Shown piece after piece: positions 1-10,627 of a stretch of DNA of 64,000 bases (the stretch's first letter is position 1; the number at the start of each line of letters is the position of its first letter). The stretch covers positions 1,488,001 through 1,552,000 of the forward strand of contig NW_004457639.1 of assembly GCF_000203815.1 (NCBI RefSeq). The letters run 5' to 3'. Position numbers and translations under genes: made by a program. This stretch comes from Cavenderia fasciculata (Eukaryota; Evosea; Eumycetozoa; Acytosteliales; Cavenderiaceae). The notes beneath the pieces were generated by a model that worked only from the letters and a program-made list of their open reading frames with translations, was not told the DNA's origin and searched no databases.

Positions 1-1010
1 TCAAATTCTATCAAGACAGTTTATTCATGTACCTTTCAGTAATGAATGTATTAAATGTATGTTGTTTTCATTTTTGAACTATAGTTTGAAAAAATATAAA
101 TAATTAATTTATTCTTTTTTTTTTTTTTTTAAAAAGACATGGTGGTATCAATTGGATGTTGATCCATACTTTATCAGTGGAAAGGCTGCCAATGAGAATG
201 CAGGTGAAGTTAAATCATTGAGAGAAAGAATTCATATTACTTTACAAAAGGGTATTAATGACATTGCAAGCCAATGCAGATCATATTAAGGAATTCTATG
301 CAAATGGACATTTATTGTTAAAGAATGATTCGTGGTGGTACCCAGTCAAACTTTTAATTCATCCAGAACAAAAGAGACCTGTTGACACATCATTTGGACA
401 TAGAAGCTTTAGATGTGAACCACTCGTACTTCCAGACCTCGAGAATGCTTACATCTATCGTGTCGATGCTGCCTATTTCTACCCCGGTCAGAACCAAGAT
501 TACATGGAAGGAGGTCGTACTTTCCCTGATAGCATCGAGCCAATATCTGGATGCTACGGGTTGTTCCCAACTATGGGATCCAACCTCCCCATCACTATTC
601 CAGGTGGTGTCAAGAGAAAGGTGCAAGTACGTGTGTTGACAACCACCAACTATACCAAGACCACTCTGACCGTCTTTGACACTGACGACGATAATTACAG
701 TCCCCCACGTCCAAATATTTCTGGATTGGGTCATCGATCGGCCATGATCAGAGAGATCAGTGATCCACTTCAAGTAGTCGACCAAAACAGCAATTATAAC
801 CACTACAATACCAGTGGATTTGCATGGAGTCAGATGATGTTTACCAACAATGTATCACTCCAATTCAGTGGCTTCAAATCACCATCTTCACCCAAATTCT
901 TTGAGGAAAGAGTATTGTTTGTTGAAATCATCGTTCATGACAAGTCTGATCAATCACCATTAACTAATGTCACTCCACTCCCAGAAGACAATGAAAAATT
1001 CATTTTTTAA
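1..1010 (+). pseudogene. Cry-like tandem gene, copy 1 (3' part only, damaged)
   Basis: This is the 3' part of a gene whose 5' end lies outside the window. It is closely related to the two copies that follow. The end of the third exon (1-56), a short T-rich intron (57-136) and a large last exon are visible. The last exon encodes the same C-terminal beta-rich region as the other copies, with shared motifs such as WWYPVKLLIHPEQKRP and SGCYGL. Compared with the whole copy at 3907-5698 it carries about one break, so I treat it as a fossil. Age looks modest because most of the sequence still aligns easily. Whether the amoeba still makes a product from it cannot be told from sequence. Confidence 0.7.
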
Positions 1011-1616
1011 ATGACTTACTATCAATAATAATTATATAAAATTTGAATGACATTTACAATCAAGATATATCAGAGAGAGAGAGAGGTGATATCTCTTTGG
1101 CAACTTCACCAAAACCACCCACCCCATTTCCTTTCCTTTCCTTTCCTTTCCTTTCCTTTCTGTTTATTTTGGATGTGAGTTGGGTTTATATATATATATA
1201 TAACCCAATTAGATGATTAATTTAATTTAAAATATATAACTTCCCCAACCATTTTTTTCGCGGGTGTTCGTTCATTGACTTTTGTCGTTTCGAACTTGAA
1301 AGCAAAGTATCTTTGTTTCTATATCTCCCACACCATCAATCAAGATCGACATCACCAATAATTCGATTCATAGTAAATTAATTAACTTAATTAATTAATT
1401 AATGAACCACCCCGATCCTCAACCCAAGTGGTGCACGAGTGGGTTGGTTGGTGTCAATTGTACGACAGCTGAAAGCACTTCTCATTGACCAAACTACAAC
1501 TTGTATGCACCTCCTGGTCCTTTTGTTAACAAGAGCAGCAGTTAGTTTTAATAACTTTTACTCAATATATAGAGATAATATAGATAAATCAACAAGTTAG
1601 ATAAGACAACAAAGCG
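1011..1616. other. Intergenic, simple repeats
   Basis: No gene is seen here. The stretch holds a GA run near 1071-1085, six tandem CTTTC units at 1131-1160, a TA run near 1189-1202 and TTAA-rich sequence at about 1375-1402. The last 100 bases before 1617 should hold the promoter and leader of copy 2. Confidence 0.6.
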
Positions 1617-3425
1617 ATGGTGAAAGTAGGTAAATTTGCAAAGGCAGTGGGCAACAATACAAAGGAGAACATGAAAGAAAAGGCAGAGGAGTTTGCAAAT
1701 CAATTAAAAGAGGATCCTCTTTCTATTATTGATGTTAGTGTTGTTGTCAACTTTATTCAGGATCCACTTGGTGTATTGGAAGAAACATTGACTGATCCTG
1801 AATTCATTGGATCGTGTATCTCTACTGCTCTGTATGTACATACAAAATCAAAATCTTAAATATTCTCCTCTCTTTTGATATCATTAATCATTTTATATAT
1901 GAATATAATAGTGAATGTGTTCCAGGAGTAGGTCCCATTTTAGCAAGTGTATTCTCAATGTTTTGGCCTGCCGATCCTGCCAAACAACCAATCACTCAAG
2001 AGGAATTGGACAAGAGATTAGAAGAATTCAAAACTGAAATGATTGGTATCATGGATAAAAAGATTGCAGATAGTGAAGTTAAAACGTATGTATATAATAC
2101 ATTAACTTTAATAGTCAGTAAATTAACAATTGTTAACTATATAATATTATGTATTTGTTTTTTAAAAAGATGGAAAAACATTTGTGAAGCATTCTTTAAT
2201 GGAATTGTTAGTTCTGCTCCCATCCTTCAAGACAAGATCAATACACTCAAACATCGTTTAGCAGAGGATGGAAAGGCTGACTCTTCACTCAAAACCTATG
2301 TCAGAGAAGCATTGGAACTTCAAAGAGTACAAATCAAAACAATCATCCAATTCTGTGCATCCAAAGAGTTCCAAAAGGATACTGTCAAATTCTATCAAGA
2401 CAGTTTATTCATGTACATCTCTGTCATGAATGTATTAAATGTATGTTGTTATATGTTTAATGCCGATAGACTATTCATTTTTAATGAATAGTTTGAAAAA
2501 ATATAAATAATTTATTAATTTATTCTTTATTATTTTTTCTTTTAGACATGGTGGTATCAATTGGATGTCGATCCATACTTTATCAGTGGAAAGGCTGCAA
2601 ATGAGAATGCAGGTGAGGTCAAATCATTGAGAGAAAGAATGCATATTACTTTACAAAAAGGTATTTCCAATATTGCTGCTGGTGCCAGACAAACTAGTGC
2701 TGATAGTATCAAGGATTTCTACCAAAACGGACACCTCTTGTTAAAGAATGATGCATGGTGGTACCCAGTCAAACTTTTAATTCATCCAGAACAAAAGAGA
2801 CCTGTTGACACATCATTTGACAATAGAACCTTTTATTGCAACCCACTCGAACTTCCAGACCTCGAGAATGCTTACATCTATCGTGTCGATGCCGCCTTTT
2901 TCTACCCAGGCCAGAAACAAGATTACATGGAGGGATACCGTAATTTCCCACCAAGTATCGAGCCAGTATCTGGATGCTACGGTCTCTATCCAACTCCAGG
3001 ATCCTCTCTTCCAGTCACTATCAAAGGTGGCAAGAGAAAGGTGCAAGTTCGTATTTTGACGACCAGTTCTTTGCCCAAAACCACCCTGTACTGTGAAATC
3101 CCTGAAGACTACGAAAATGATGAACAGGAAGGTCCACAAATAACGATGAACAGAACTATTTGTGATCCTCTTGGAGTCGTCGATTCTCAATACACAAAAT
3201 ACAGTGGATTTGCTTGGAGTCAACTGATGCACACTAACTCCTTTGATCTTGGATTCGGAGCTTACATGCTCACTAGAAACAAAAATTATGCCGAGAGAGT
3301 ATTGTTTGTTGAATTTATCGTTCATGACAAGTCTGACCAAAAACCATTGGTCCAACATCACTCCACTACCCGCTGACAACGATGATTTTGATCAACCAGC
3401 TTGGGAACCCCTCCATGGCTATTAA
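1617..3425 (+). pseudogene. Cry-like tandem gene, copy 2 (four exons, damaged)
   Basis: This is the second member of the tandem family, with four exons at the same positions as in copy 3 (1617-1831, 1912-2085, 2170-2440, then from 2546). The N-terminal half is predicted helical and contains VPGVGPILASVFSMFWP followed by an amphipathic segment. That is the pattern of helices in domain I of Bacillus Cry delta-endotoxins, where VPGAGFVLGLV is followed by a conserved IEQLINQRI-type helix. The third exon ends in a helix resembling the last domain I helix. The last exon encodes the beta-rich region shared by all copies. The copy shows about one break relative to the whole copy and is treated as a fossil, although most of its reading frame is open. 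Confidence 0.65.
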
Positions 3426-3466
3426 TAGACTATATCTATCTACCTTCAAAATAAATAAAAAAGAAA

Positions 3467-3645
3467 AAATTGTTGTTTATTCCAAAAGCTCATCCAATTT
3501 TGTGCATCAAAAGAATTCCTTAAAGGATGGCGCCAAATTCTATCAAGACAATTTATTCTTGTACATCTCTGTATTAAATGTAGGTTTGACTAATATTACA
3601 TTTTTTAAAGGTCAAGTTAAGATGGTCAACTTACAAAAGAGGTAA
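3467..3645 (+). pseudogene. Fragment of a Cry-like gene (third-exon remnant)
   Basis: A short stretch between copies 2 and 3 matches the end of the third exon of the family, the helix around FYQDNLFLYISVLNV. Neither the exons before it nor the beta-rich last exon are attached. It is most simply a leftover of an unequal exchange during expansion of the tandem array. It is a fossil fragment with no expected product. Confidence 0.65.
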
Positions 3646-3679
3646 ACTACAATTTAATTGTAATTTTAAAAAATATGAA

Positions 3680-3765
3680 TTAAGAGGGGAGGGGTTTCAG
3701 ACCTTTTTTAGGAGCGGTGGGGTTTCAGACCTTTTTTAAGAGCAGTGGGGTTCCAAACTACAAAT
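3680..3765. repeat. Tandem GGGGTTTCAGACC-type repeat
   Basis: Two near-identical units of about 35 bases, each with GGGGTTTCAGACC followed by a T run, and a third degenerate unit with GGGGTTCCAAAC. They lie between the third-exon fragment and copy 3, and are G-rich against A+T-rich surroundings. Function unknown. Confidence 0.6.
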
Positions 3766-3906
3766 TGGCAAACTACTAATGTTTTGTTTTCATGGTTAAA
3801 AAAGTGTGAGAGTTTACAAGAGGTAACTATTTAATCAAAAATTTTTTCATTGATTGAAACATACTTTTAACAAATATACATTATTATTTTTTAAAAAGAT
3901 TTAATC

Positions 3907-5698
3907 ATGCCAAAAGTTAGCAAATTTGGTAAAATGGCAAAAGCCTTGGGTGACAAGACCAAAGACAACATGGAAGAAAAGGCCAAAGATTTCCAAGATC
4001 AATTAAAAGAGAATCCTCTTGCTGTGATTGATGTTAGTATCGTTGTCAATTTTGTTCAAGATCCACTTGGTGTATTGGAAGAGACATTGACTGATCCTGA
4101 ATTCATTGGTTCTTGTATCTCTACTGCTCTGTATGTTTTTGATTCAAGTCAAAAATAGGGACTATTTCTAGACTTTTTTATTAATTATTCCATAGTGAAT
4201 GTGTACCAGGAGTAGGTCCAATTTTAGCAAGTGTATTCTCATTATTTTGGCCTGCTGATCCAAAGAAGAAACCAGTCACCCAAGAAGAATTGGACAAGAG
4301 ATTAGAAGAATTTAAAACTGAAATGATTGGTATCATGGATAAAAAGATTGCAGATAGTGAAGTTAAAACGTATGTATATCAAAATAAAATTAATCAAATC
4401 AATACTAATTTATTTTTATTTTACTTGTTTTAAAAAGATGGAAAAACATTTGTGAAGCATTCTTTAATGGAATTGTTAGTTCTGCTCCCATCCTTCAAGA
4501 CAAGATTAATACACTCAAACATCGTTTAGCAGAAGATGGAAAGGCAAATCCTACACTCAAAACCTATGTCAGAGAAGCATTGGAACTTCAAAGAGTTCAA
4601 CTGAAGACAATCATCCATTTCTGTGGATCAAAGGGATTCCGTAAGGATACTATCAAGATTTATCAAGACAGTTTATTCATGTACCTTTCAGTAATGAATG
4701 TATTAAATGTATGTTGTTATATAAATACAAATTTAAAATAATTATTAATAATTTTTTATTTTTTTTTATTTTAGACATGGTGGTATCAATTAGAAGTTGA
4801 TGAATATTTTATCAGTGGAAAGGTTGCCAATGCAAATGGAGGTGAAGTTAAATCATTGAGAGAGAGAATGCATATCACTTTACAAAAGGGTATTAATGAT
4901 ATTGCAGCTGGTGCATTGCAAGCCAATGCAGATGACATTCCAGATTTCTACCAAAACGGACACCTCTTGTTAAAGAATGATGCATGGTGGTACCCAGTCA
5001 AACTTTTAATTCATCCAGAACAAAAGAGACCTGTTAATACATCATTTGAAAATAGAACCTTTTATTGCAGCCCACTCGAACTTCCGGATCATGAACGTGC
5101 CTACATCTATCGTGTCGATGCTGCCTATTTCTACCCAGGCCAGAAACAAGATTACATGGAGGGATACCGTAAATTCCCAGGGAGTATTGAACCAGTATCT
5201 GGATGCTATGGGTTATATCCAACTCCAGGATCCAATCTTCCAGTCACTATCAAGGGTGGCAAGAGAAAGATCCAGGTTCGTGTTTTGACTACCACTTCAT
5301 TGACCAAAACCACATTAAACTGTCGTGACACAACTAAAGTACCATTCCCTGAATTCAAAGAAGGAGATGACCAAGAAGCTATCTATAAAGCCTACAGTGA
5401 AAAGTCGGTTGAAGCGAGAAAAAATAGAATGAATAGAACTATCAGTGATGTACTTGGAGTTGTGGACAATACTTACAAAAACAGTGGAATGGCATGGAGT
5501 CAATTGATGCACACTGAAAGTTTGGAACTTGCATTCTCTGGATACTATCTTAGATCCAAATTCTATGCTGAAAGAGTATTGTTTGTTGAATTTATCGTTC
5601 ATGATAAATCTGATCAAAAACCATTGGAAAACATCACTCCACTACCAGAGGATAATGATATTTTTCCTAAAACAAACGGCTATATGGCAGATTTTTAA
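3907..5698 (+). CDS. Cry delta-endotoxin domain I-like protein, copy 3 (whole)
   Basis: A four-exon gene (3907-4130, 4196-4369, 4438-4708, 4775-5698) that splices in frame to about 530 residues. Residues 1-220 are predicted mostly helical. The segment ECVPGVGPILASVFSLFWP, the following helix with EELDKRLEEFKTEM, and a late helix with FYMYLSVMNVLNTWWYQ-type spacing follow the order of helices in domain I of bacterial Cry toxins, the pore-forming bundle. The remaining 300 residues are beta-rich with many aromatic residues and shared motifs WWYPVKLLIHPEQ and SGCYGLYPTPGS; I do not recognise a named domain there. No signal peptide is seen. By analogy it could be a membrane-active defence protein, but that is inference. 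It has introns and host-like composition, so it is an established nuclear gene. It lies directly after two damaged relatives. Confidence 0.72.
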
Positions 5699-6081
5699 TA
5701 AATGATAAAAAAAAAAAATAGTTGATCTATTTAAATATTGTTTATTCTTATTTTAATTTAGATTGAATTCATCACTAAATAAAAGGCTGAAAGAAATGTT
5801 GGCGCTAGTCGGTAATTTAATAAATAGATTGTTGGTGTTATGTTGTTTCTTTAATGAATTGATCACCAAATAATAAATTCTATAAAATTCCGGACAATCA
5901 TTATAGCACCTAGTGTAGAACCTGTAGTCTATGCTATATCGAGCAACGATCATAGATAGAAGATTCCAGAGTATTATCCATTCAAGTAACCAAATATATA
6001 GGAAAGTATCAATGTATGATATCCAACCTTTTATCATTCTTAAATAAACAAGAGTAGTTAGTATCAGGGGAACTAACTACC

Positions 6082-6114
6082 ACAACACGACGTAGTCACT
6101 CCGTCACGTGTTGT
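6082..6114. other. Strong imperfect hairpin (inverted repeat)
   Basis: ACAACACG at 6082-6089 pairs with CGTGTTGT at 6107-6114. The stem continues inward with GACG (6089-6092) opposite CGTC (6102-6105), leaving one bulged base and a nine-base loop. It is followed within a few bases by TATAAATA. GC content is well above the surroundings. Role unknown. Confidence 0.6.
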
Positions 6115-6256
6115 CTATAAATATGAGATTAAACACTCATATTCGATAATCTACTTACTACATACGTATATTATCTCATATCTCTCCCCTCATATTTGCT
6201 CTGTCTTGTTGTTGTCTTATCATCTTGATACACTCTATCTCTCTCTACCACTTGCG

Positions 6257-6538
6257 CTATCTACACCTAGGATACCTGTCTCTTTCGATTGGGTGCATAT
6301 TGGCAGATACCAATACTCGAAGAGTCAATATTTTATGGAATAATGTGTCGTCGGCTACTAGTTGTTTTAATAAATTCCACTTTTTTTGTTGGAACCATCT
6401 TAACAATGCATCCCTATATATCATCCCAAGTAAATTCATTTGATCCTTGTTTGGTTGATTTGTAAATGTATATTCCAAACGTTTTAATAATTGTCCAAAT
6501 AATTTTTTGATTAACACTTTGAATAGAGGGTGTGTCAA
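6257..6538 (-). pseudogene. Fragment resembling the ankyrin-like dictyostelid family
   Basis: A 93-codon open frame contains MIYRDALLRWFQQKKWNLLKQLV. This resembles the segment YFYRLAFIYWLDGKKYLAIQLL in the intact family member at 51922-53283: an aromatic/Leu-rich helix, then a Lys-Lys turn, then a second helix. Nothing upstream or downstream continues the family, so it looks like an isolated remnant. The match is short and could be coincidental. Confidence 0.35.
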
Positions 6539-7169
6539 GTCGATGGCAGTGCGCAGTGGGTGCTAGGTGCGTCGTTCAGCAGCTATCCCAATTGGGTAGT
6601 AAAAAAATAAAAAAAAAATGAATTTCCATTTTAGGAATTGTCGGTTGGCAGACTTTAGAACACCAACCAAGCCACAGTAAGTTTATTATGAGTCAATAAA
6701 AGAGATAAAGTATAAGATAAATGAAGAGATAGAACATAGTATAGTTAGAACATATAGTATATAGTTATATATATAGATATATCATTGTATTTTGTGGCTC
6801 GTTAGTGCCAAATGCACAAGAAAGGATAAGGAATAAGAGTTCACAATATTGTCAAGTACTGAATCAACACCAAGTCTATTGCTGTTATAACATTCACGAG
6901 TTACTTGTACTTATTTGCTCCTCCAATCCACTCTTGATGCAGAGAGATACAGAGCTAAGTTGCAGTTCAAGTAAATTATCATTGTTTAAAGATATTGCCG
7001 CAGTTGCGTCTTTGTATGTTTAAATCTGCCACGATTATCGATCATAGCATTGGTCCATTTACACTCAACTACCTGACCTGTGTCTCTTATCGCACTAGCT
7101 AGCTGCATGTTACTATAGTATAGATATACCTTTTTTTTTATCTTCTTTTTTGGTTTTATTTATAACTAT

Positions 7170-8994
7170 TTATTGGTGGATGGATGGATGAATGGATGGA
7201 TGGATGGAATGAACGGAGTTATCCTTGTCGTTGTTGTTGATGTTGATGTCTATTGCCGATAGAAGCAGTTTGTTTTCTGGGAGATGTGCTATAAGATAGC
7301 ATTCATCGTGAAAGTTAACTTTACATTGGCAACAAGTCTTGGTGGTTCTTGTTCTACGCTTTACATCAAGGACTTTGCAATACTGACAAGGATTTAGATC
7401 ACCTTGAACCAATGCGTGGACTACAGTTTGAGGAGCAGCAGCAGAAGTGGGAGCATATTGGCCTCCATTTCCACTGGTTACGTATGTGGATTGTGTAGCC
7501 AATTCTTGTTCCAGTTGTTTAATCCTATCTCTTTGATCCTGGAATACTTTTGATGTAATTGGATTCAAGTGTTCCAATTGTTTTTGAATAGGCTCCTGCA
7601 AGCCAAGCTTTTCTCTTACCACGTTTTGAGTGAAATCACAAAATCGGTATGTGCTATTGCCTTCAAGGGATTTGAAGATGCAATATGCATTCACCATTGC
7701 ACGATCCAACTGCGCAAATATGTTAACATGTGTGTATTTGCTTTTTCGATGGGGATATGACCGACAATTTGATGATAGTTGTCCTGACAGATCGACTCCG
7801 TGGGTAGTTGCATTGTATTGAGTCTGCACATCGAGCTTTGTGAGTTTTCCTTCTTTTAATGTATATGGATTACAGGAATTTGATAAAAAATATGTTACTT
7901 TGCTGTCATTGATGGCGGTGGCACAAATGTCCTGGGGAATACCAGAGTCTTCTTTTGGAAATGCTATAGCAGCCAACTTTTTCTTGTTGTCCTTTTGTAC
8001 CATGCGTCCTAAACCATCTTTGAAAAGGTACGTTGGTCTAATGGACCTTACAGTCATTACATAATGAATCTTATTGTTGGGATTGTTATCGTCGTTGTTG
8101 GAATTGATGTTTTGACTAAAGTTTGATAATACAGTGGCAACTTGTAATGATGTGTAATAGTTATCCATTGCAAACAAATAGTGACTCAATGGTCTATCAT
8201 CTGTAGCTACTTTTTGTCTGACCCACTCTGCAAATTCGATTGGGATTTTAAGAGGACTATTTGGTGGAAAAGAACTAACCACAGATGGATCTAAATAAGA
8301 CAATAATAATGATTAGACATATGATGATAATGATGATATTTGTAAATTGTTATAAAACAACATACCTATTGTTACAGATTTTGTTGTAGATTCATCACTA
8401 CCTCTGTAAAGCCATTGGGTCAATATAAAACCATTTGAGTCAGATAAAACGAAATACTTTAATCCAAATTTGTGTGGTTTATCTGGTTCATACTGCTTGA
8501 ACCTTACCAAGCCTTTATAAGGGGCCATATATTCATCGATTGATAAACGTAATGATGGGATATAGTGGTTGTTTGAATTTTTTTCAATCATTTGAATGAC
8601 GGAATCTTCGTCATAGTGAAGGAATTTGAGGATGGACTTAAATCTTTTTCTTGACATTAATGGGCGGATAACAGATGGAGGATGGAAAGGGCTCTTTCTA
8701 TTCCAATGGTCTTCCGCCCGTGGGAGTTTGACAAGACCCATAAAAAAGGCAATATAAAAGAAATTCTCCAATTGTTTATAGGTAAACAACTTGGTGTTGT
8801 CAACCAACTGTATTTCCTCTTGTTCTAACTGTTCTTGAATAAAGCTAAGCCTATCTTGTGGAGATAATCCTTGTGGCATTGTTGATAGAAACCCACGCTT
8901 CCAAGTCTCAAAATCAACCATTCTTCCAACAATTTGATTGTACTCAGTTTCTACTGCATTGGTTTGATTTGAGGTAGATGTGGTAGATGTTGTC

Positions 8995-9037
<43 letters not shown>

Positions 9038-10391
9038 TGGTCGATGTTTGCGAGTGGGAGGGTGTGAACAAACGAAGCAGACTGGATCCAAAGCTTGAAG
9101 AGGAAGTGGTGGCGGTGGTGGGAGTTGTTGATGAAGATGTATTAGAAAGAATAGGATGTTGGAATTGTTCGTTATCTTCATCAATTATTGTAACTGGCTG
9201 GCTCTTTCTTTGATTTTTCTTTTGTTTCTTTTTTCTCCTTGGTGTATCAGCCTCTTTTTCTTCATCATTATCATCATCTTCTTCTTCATTGTATCTTCTT
9301 CTAGAAGTTGAATATGTAGTTGTTGTTGTTGATGATGATGATGGAGGCGGCTGTGATTCCTTTGACTTATTCGTGAGAAAAAGTCTTATTTGTTGGTAAT
9401 GTTGCTTGATGTATTTATAATCCCTTGCATATTTGCTTCGATGGATGAGATACAAATTCGATTCCTCGAGTATGTGGTTGATGACTGATTCGTCGATTAT
9501 CAAGCTTATTACTTGACTAGGAGTTAATGGTTGATCGATGTTTTTGCTACGTGCTGATGCATTGCTGCTATCCATTTCATAGGTTATTCGATTCGACAAT
9601 TCTTCTGAGTTTGTATTATTTAAAATAGTCCATTTCTCTTTGAATAGATCCCCTATAAATGTGATAATTGTTCTAATTTGTTAGCAAGTTGTTGGTGAAT
9701 CATCTATCTATCTATTTATATACATACGACATGGGCATTTACATTGAGAAGTACAACCATTATTATATAACTTGCATTTGCAAGCAGTACAATTCCCCTT
9801 GTTAGCGCATTTACATTCAAAAATGGTTGTGTCTTGAACAAAATAGTAAGACTTGGATGCACGTTTGTCCAAGTCCGTTAGGTTATTGAATAATGGGATA
9901 CGACCGACACTTTCTGGTTGTTTTTTCTTCTTGTTATTCAACTTGTGGACATAAATCAATCTTGTTTGAAGAAATCTATTGAACTTCTGGTGGATTTCCA
10001 ACTCTTCAGGTGATTCAATGGCTTCAATAGATTCTTTTGCTTCAAACTTCTTGAATAACTCCATGTGGGCATCGAAAGTCTCTTTGAACCATTCAAATTC
10101 CTCTTGTAAATCATCTTCTTTGTAGTTGGTACGTGGTTTTAGTGGTGGTTGTTGTTGTGAATACTCTACTTCTTTTTCTGGTACAGGTGTATGTGATCTT
10201 TGATATTCTGGTTCAACAAATGCATCATCTTCTAGATCTTCATCGTCAAGTATAGCATTACCATCAAGTAAAGGATTATCATCAAGTAGATGATTGTCAT
10301 CATGTTGATTATTATCATCATACTCGGCTTCGATCCCTCCTTTGTATATGCTTCGAAACAATGCTACACCTTTCTTCAAACTTTCAAACAT
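7170..10391 (-). CDS. piggyBac-type transposase gene with cysteine-rich N-terminal extension
   Basis: Three exons (10391-9728, 9652-8366, 8290-7170) joined by two 75-base introns with GTATGT/AG borders give about 1023 residues in frame. Residues 1-220 are acidic and end in a cysteine cluster with CKCANKGNC and CKCPC (CXC-like). A Ser/Thr-rich linker follows. The piggyBac DDE core has SIDEYMAPYKG (first Asp near 594), AMDNYYTS (second Asp near 693) and THGVDLSGQ (third Asp near 817). The Asp three residues later in classic piggyBac is Gly here. A C-terminal zinc-finger-like CQYC...CCQC...HDEC segment matches the family's cysteine-rich domain. I see no convincing terminal inverted repeats or TTAA duplication. 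It may therefore be domesticated, or its ends may have decayed. Start: the first ATG in frame is at 10391; an acceptor-like TTTACAG upstream leaves room for another 5' exon. Confidence 0.82.
8997..9041. repeat. (GAT)n/(ATC)n run encoding poly-Ser
   Basis: About 14 trinucleotide units inside the transposase gene. On the coding strand they encode a serine run in the linker between the N-terminal extension and the catalytic core. Confidence 0.85.
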
Positions 10392-10627
10392 AGTTGCTGC
10401 TGCTGCTGCTGCTGATGCTGTTGATGATTTATCTGTAAATACTCGTATTTTTGCAATAAAGAAACATATAATAGATAAATAATGTTGAGCGTACACATAT
10501 TATATGAAGATATGTTAAAATATAAATAGATAAAAAAAATTAAAATATTATGTTATTTCTACCACCCACTACTATAGATTGCTGAGCTATTACCAAATGC
10601 GGAATTGTTTTTTATTTTTTTTTGACT

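Larger units (their letters stand above)
5699..7169. other. Gene-poor interval
   Basis: About 1.5 kb without a convincing intact gene. It holds an imperfect hairpin at 6082-6114, a promoter-like TATAAATA at about 6118, a pyrimidine-rich stretch at 6190-6250 and a family gene fragment on the minus strand at 6257-6538. The part from 6660 to 7110 has somewhat mixed composition but only short random-looking reading frames. Confidence 0.5.

Noticed and set aside
5753-6037. 94-codon minus-strand frame rich in Ile/Tyr/Leu
   Set aside because: Composition expected from A+T-rich spacer; no motif and no paralog in the window.
6100-6330. LTR-like layout (TGTTG, TATAAATA, pyrimidine-rich part, then TTGGCAGATACC)
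   Set aside because: No second copy at a suitable distance, no recognisable primer site or coding region; kept only as a hairpin and promoter-like note.
9708-10496. Separate Cys-rich protein upstream of the transposase
   Set aside because: Its final codons contain a GTATGT donor and the next acceptor continues the same frame into the transposase.
6790-10620. Terminal inverted repeats for the piggyBac gene (CCAAATGC at about 6809 and 10595)
   Set aside because: The two similar strings are in the same orientation and lack TTAA at the right place.
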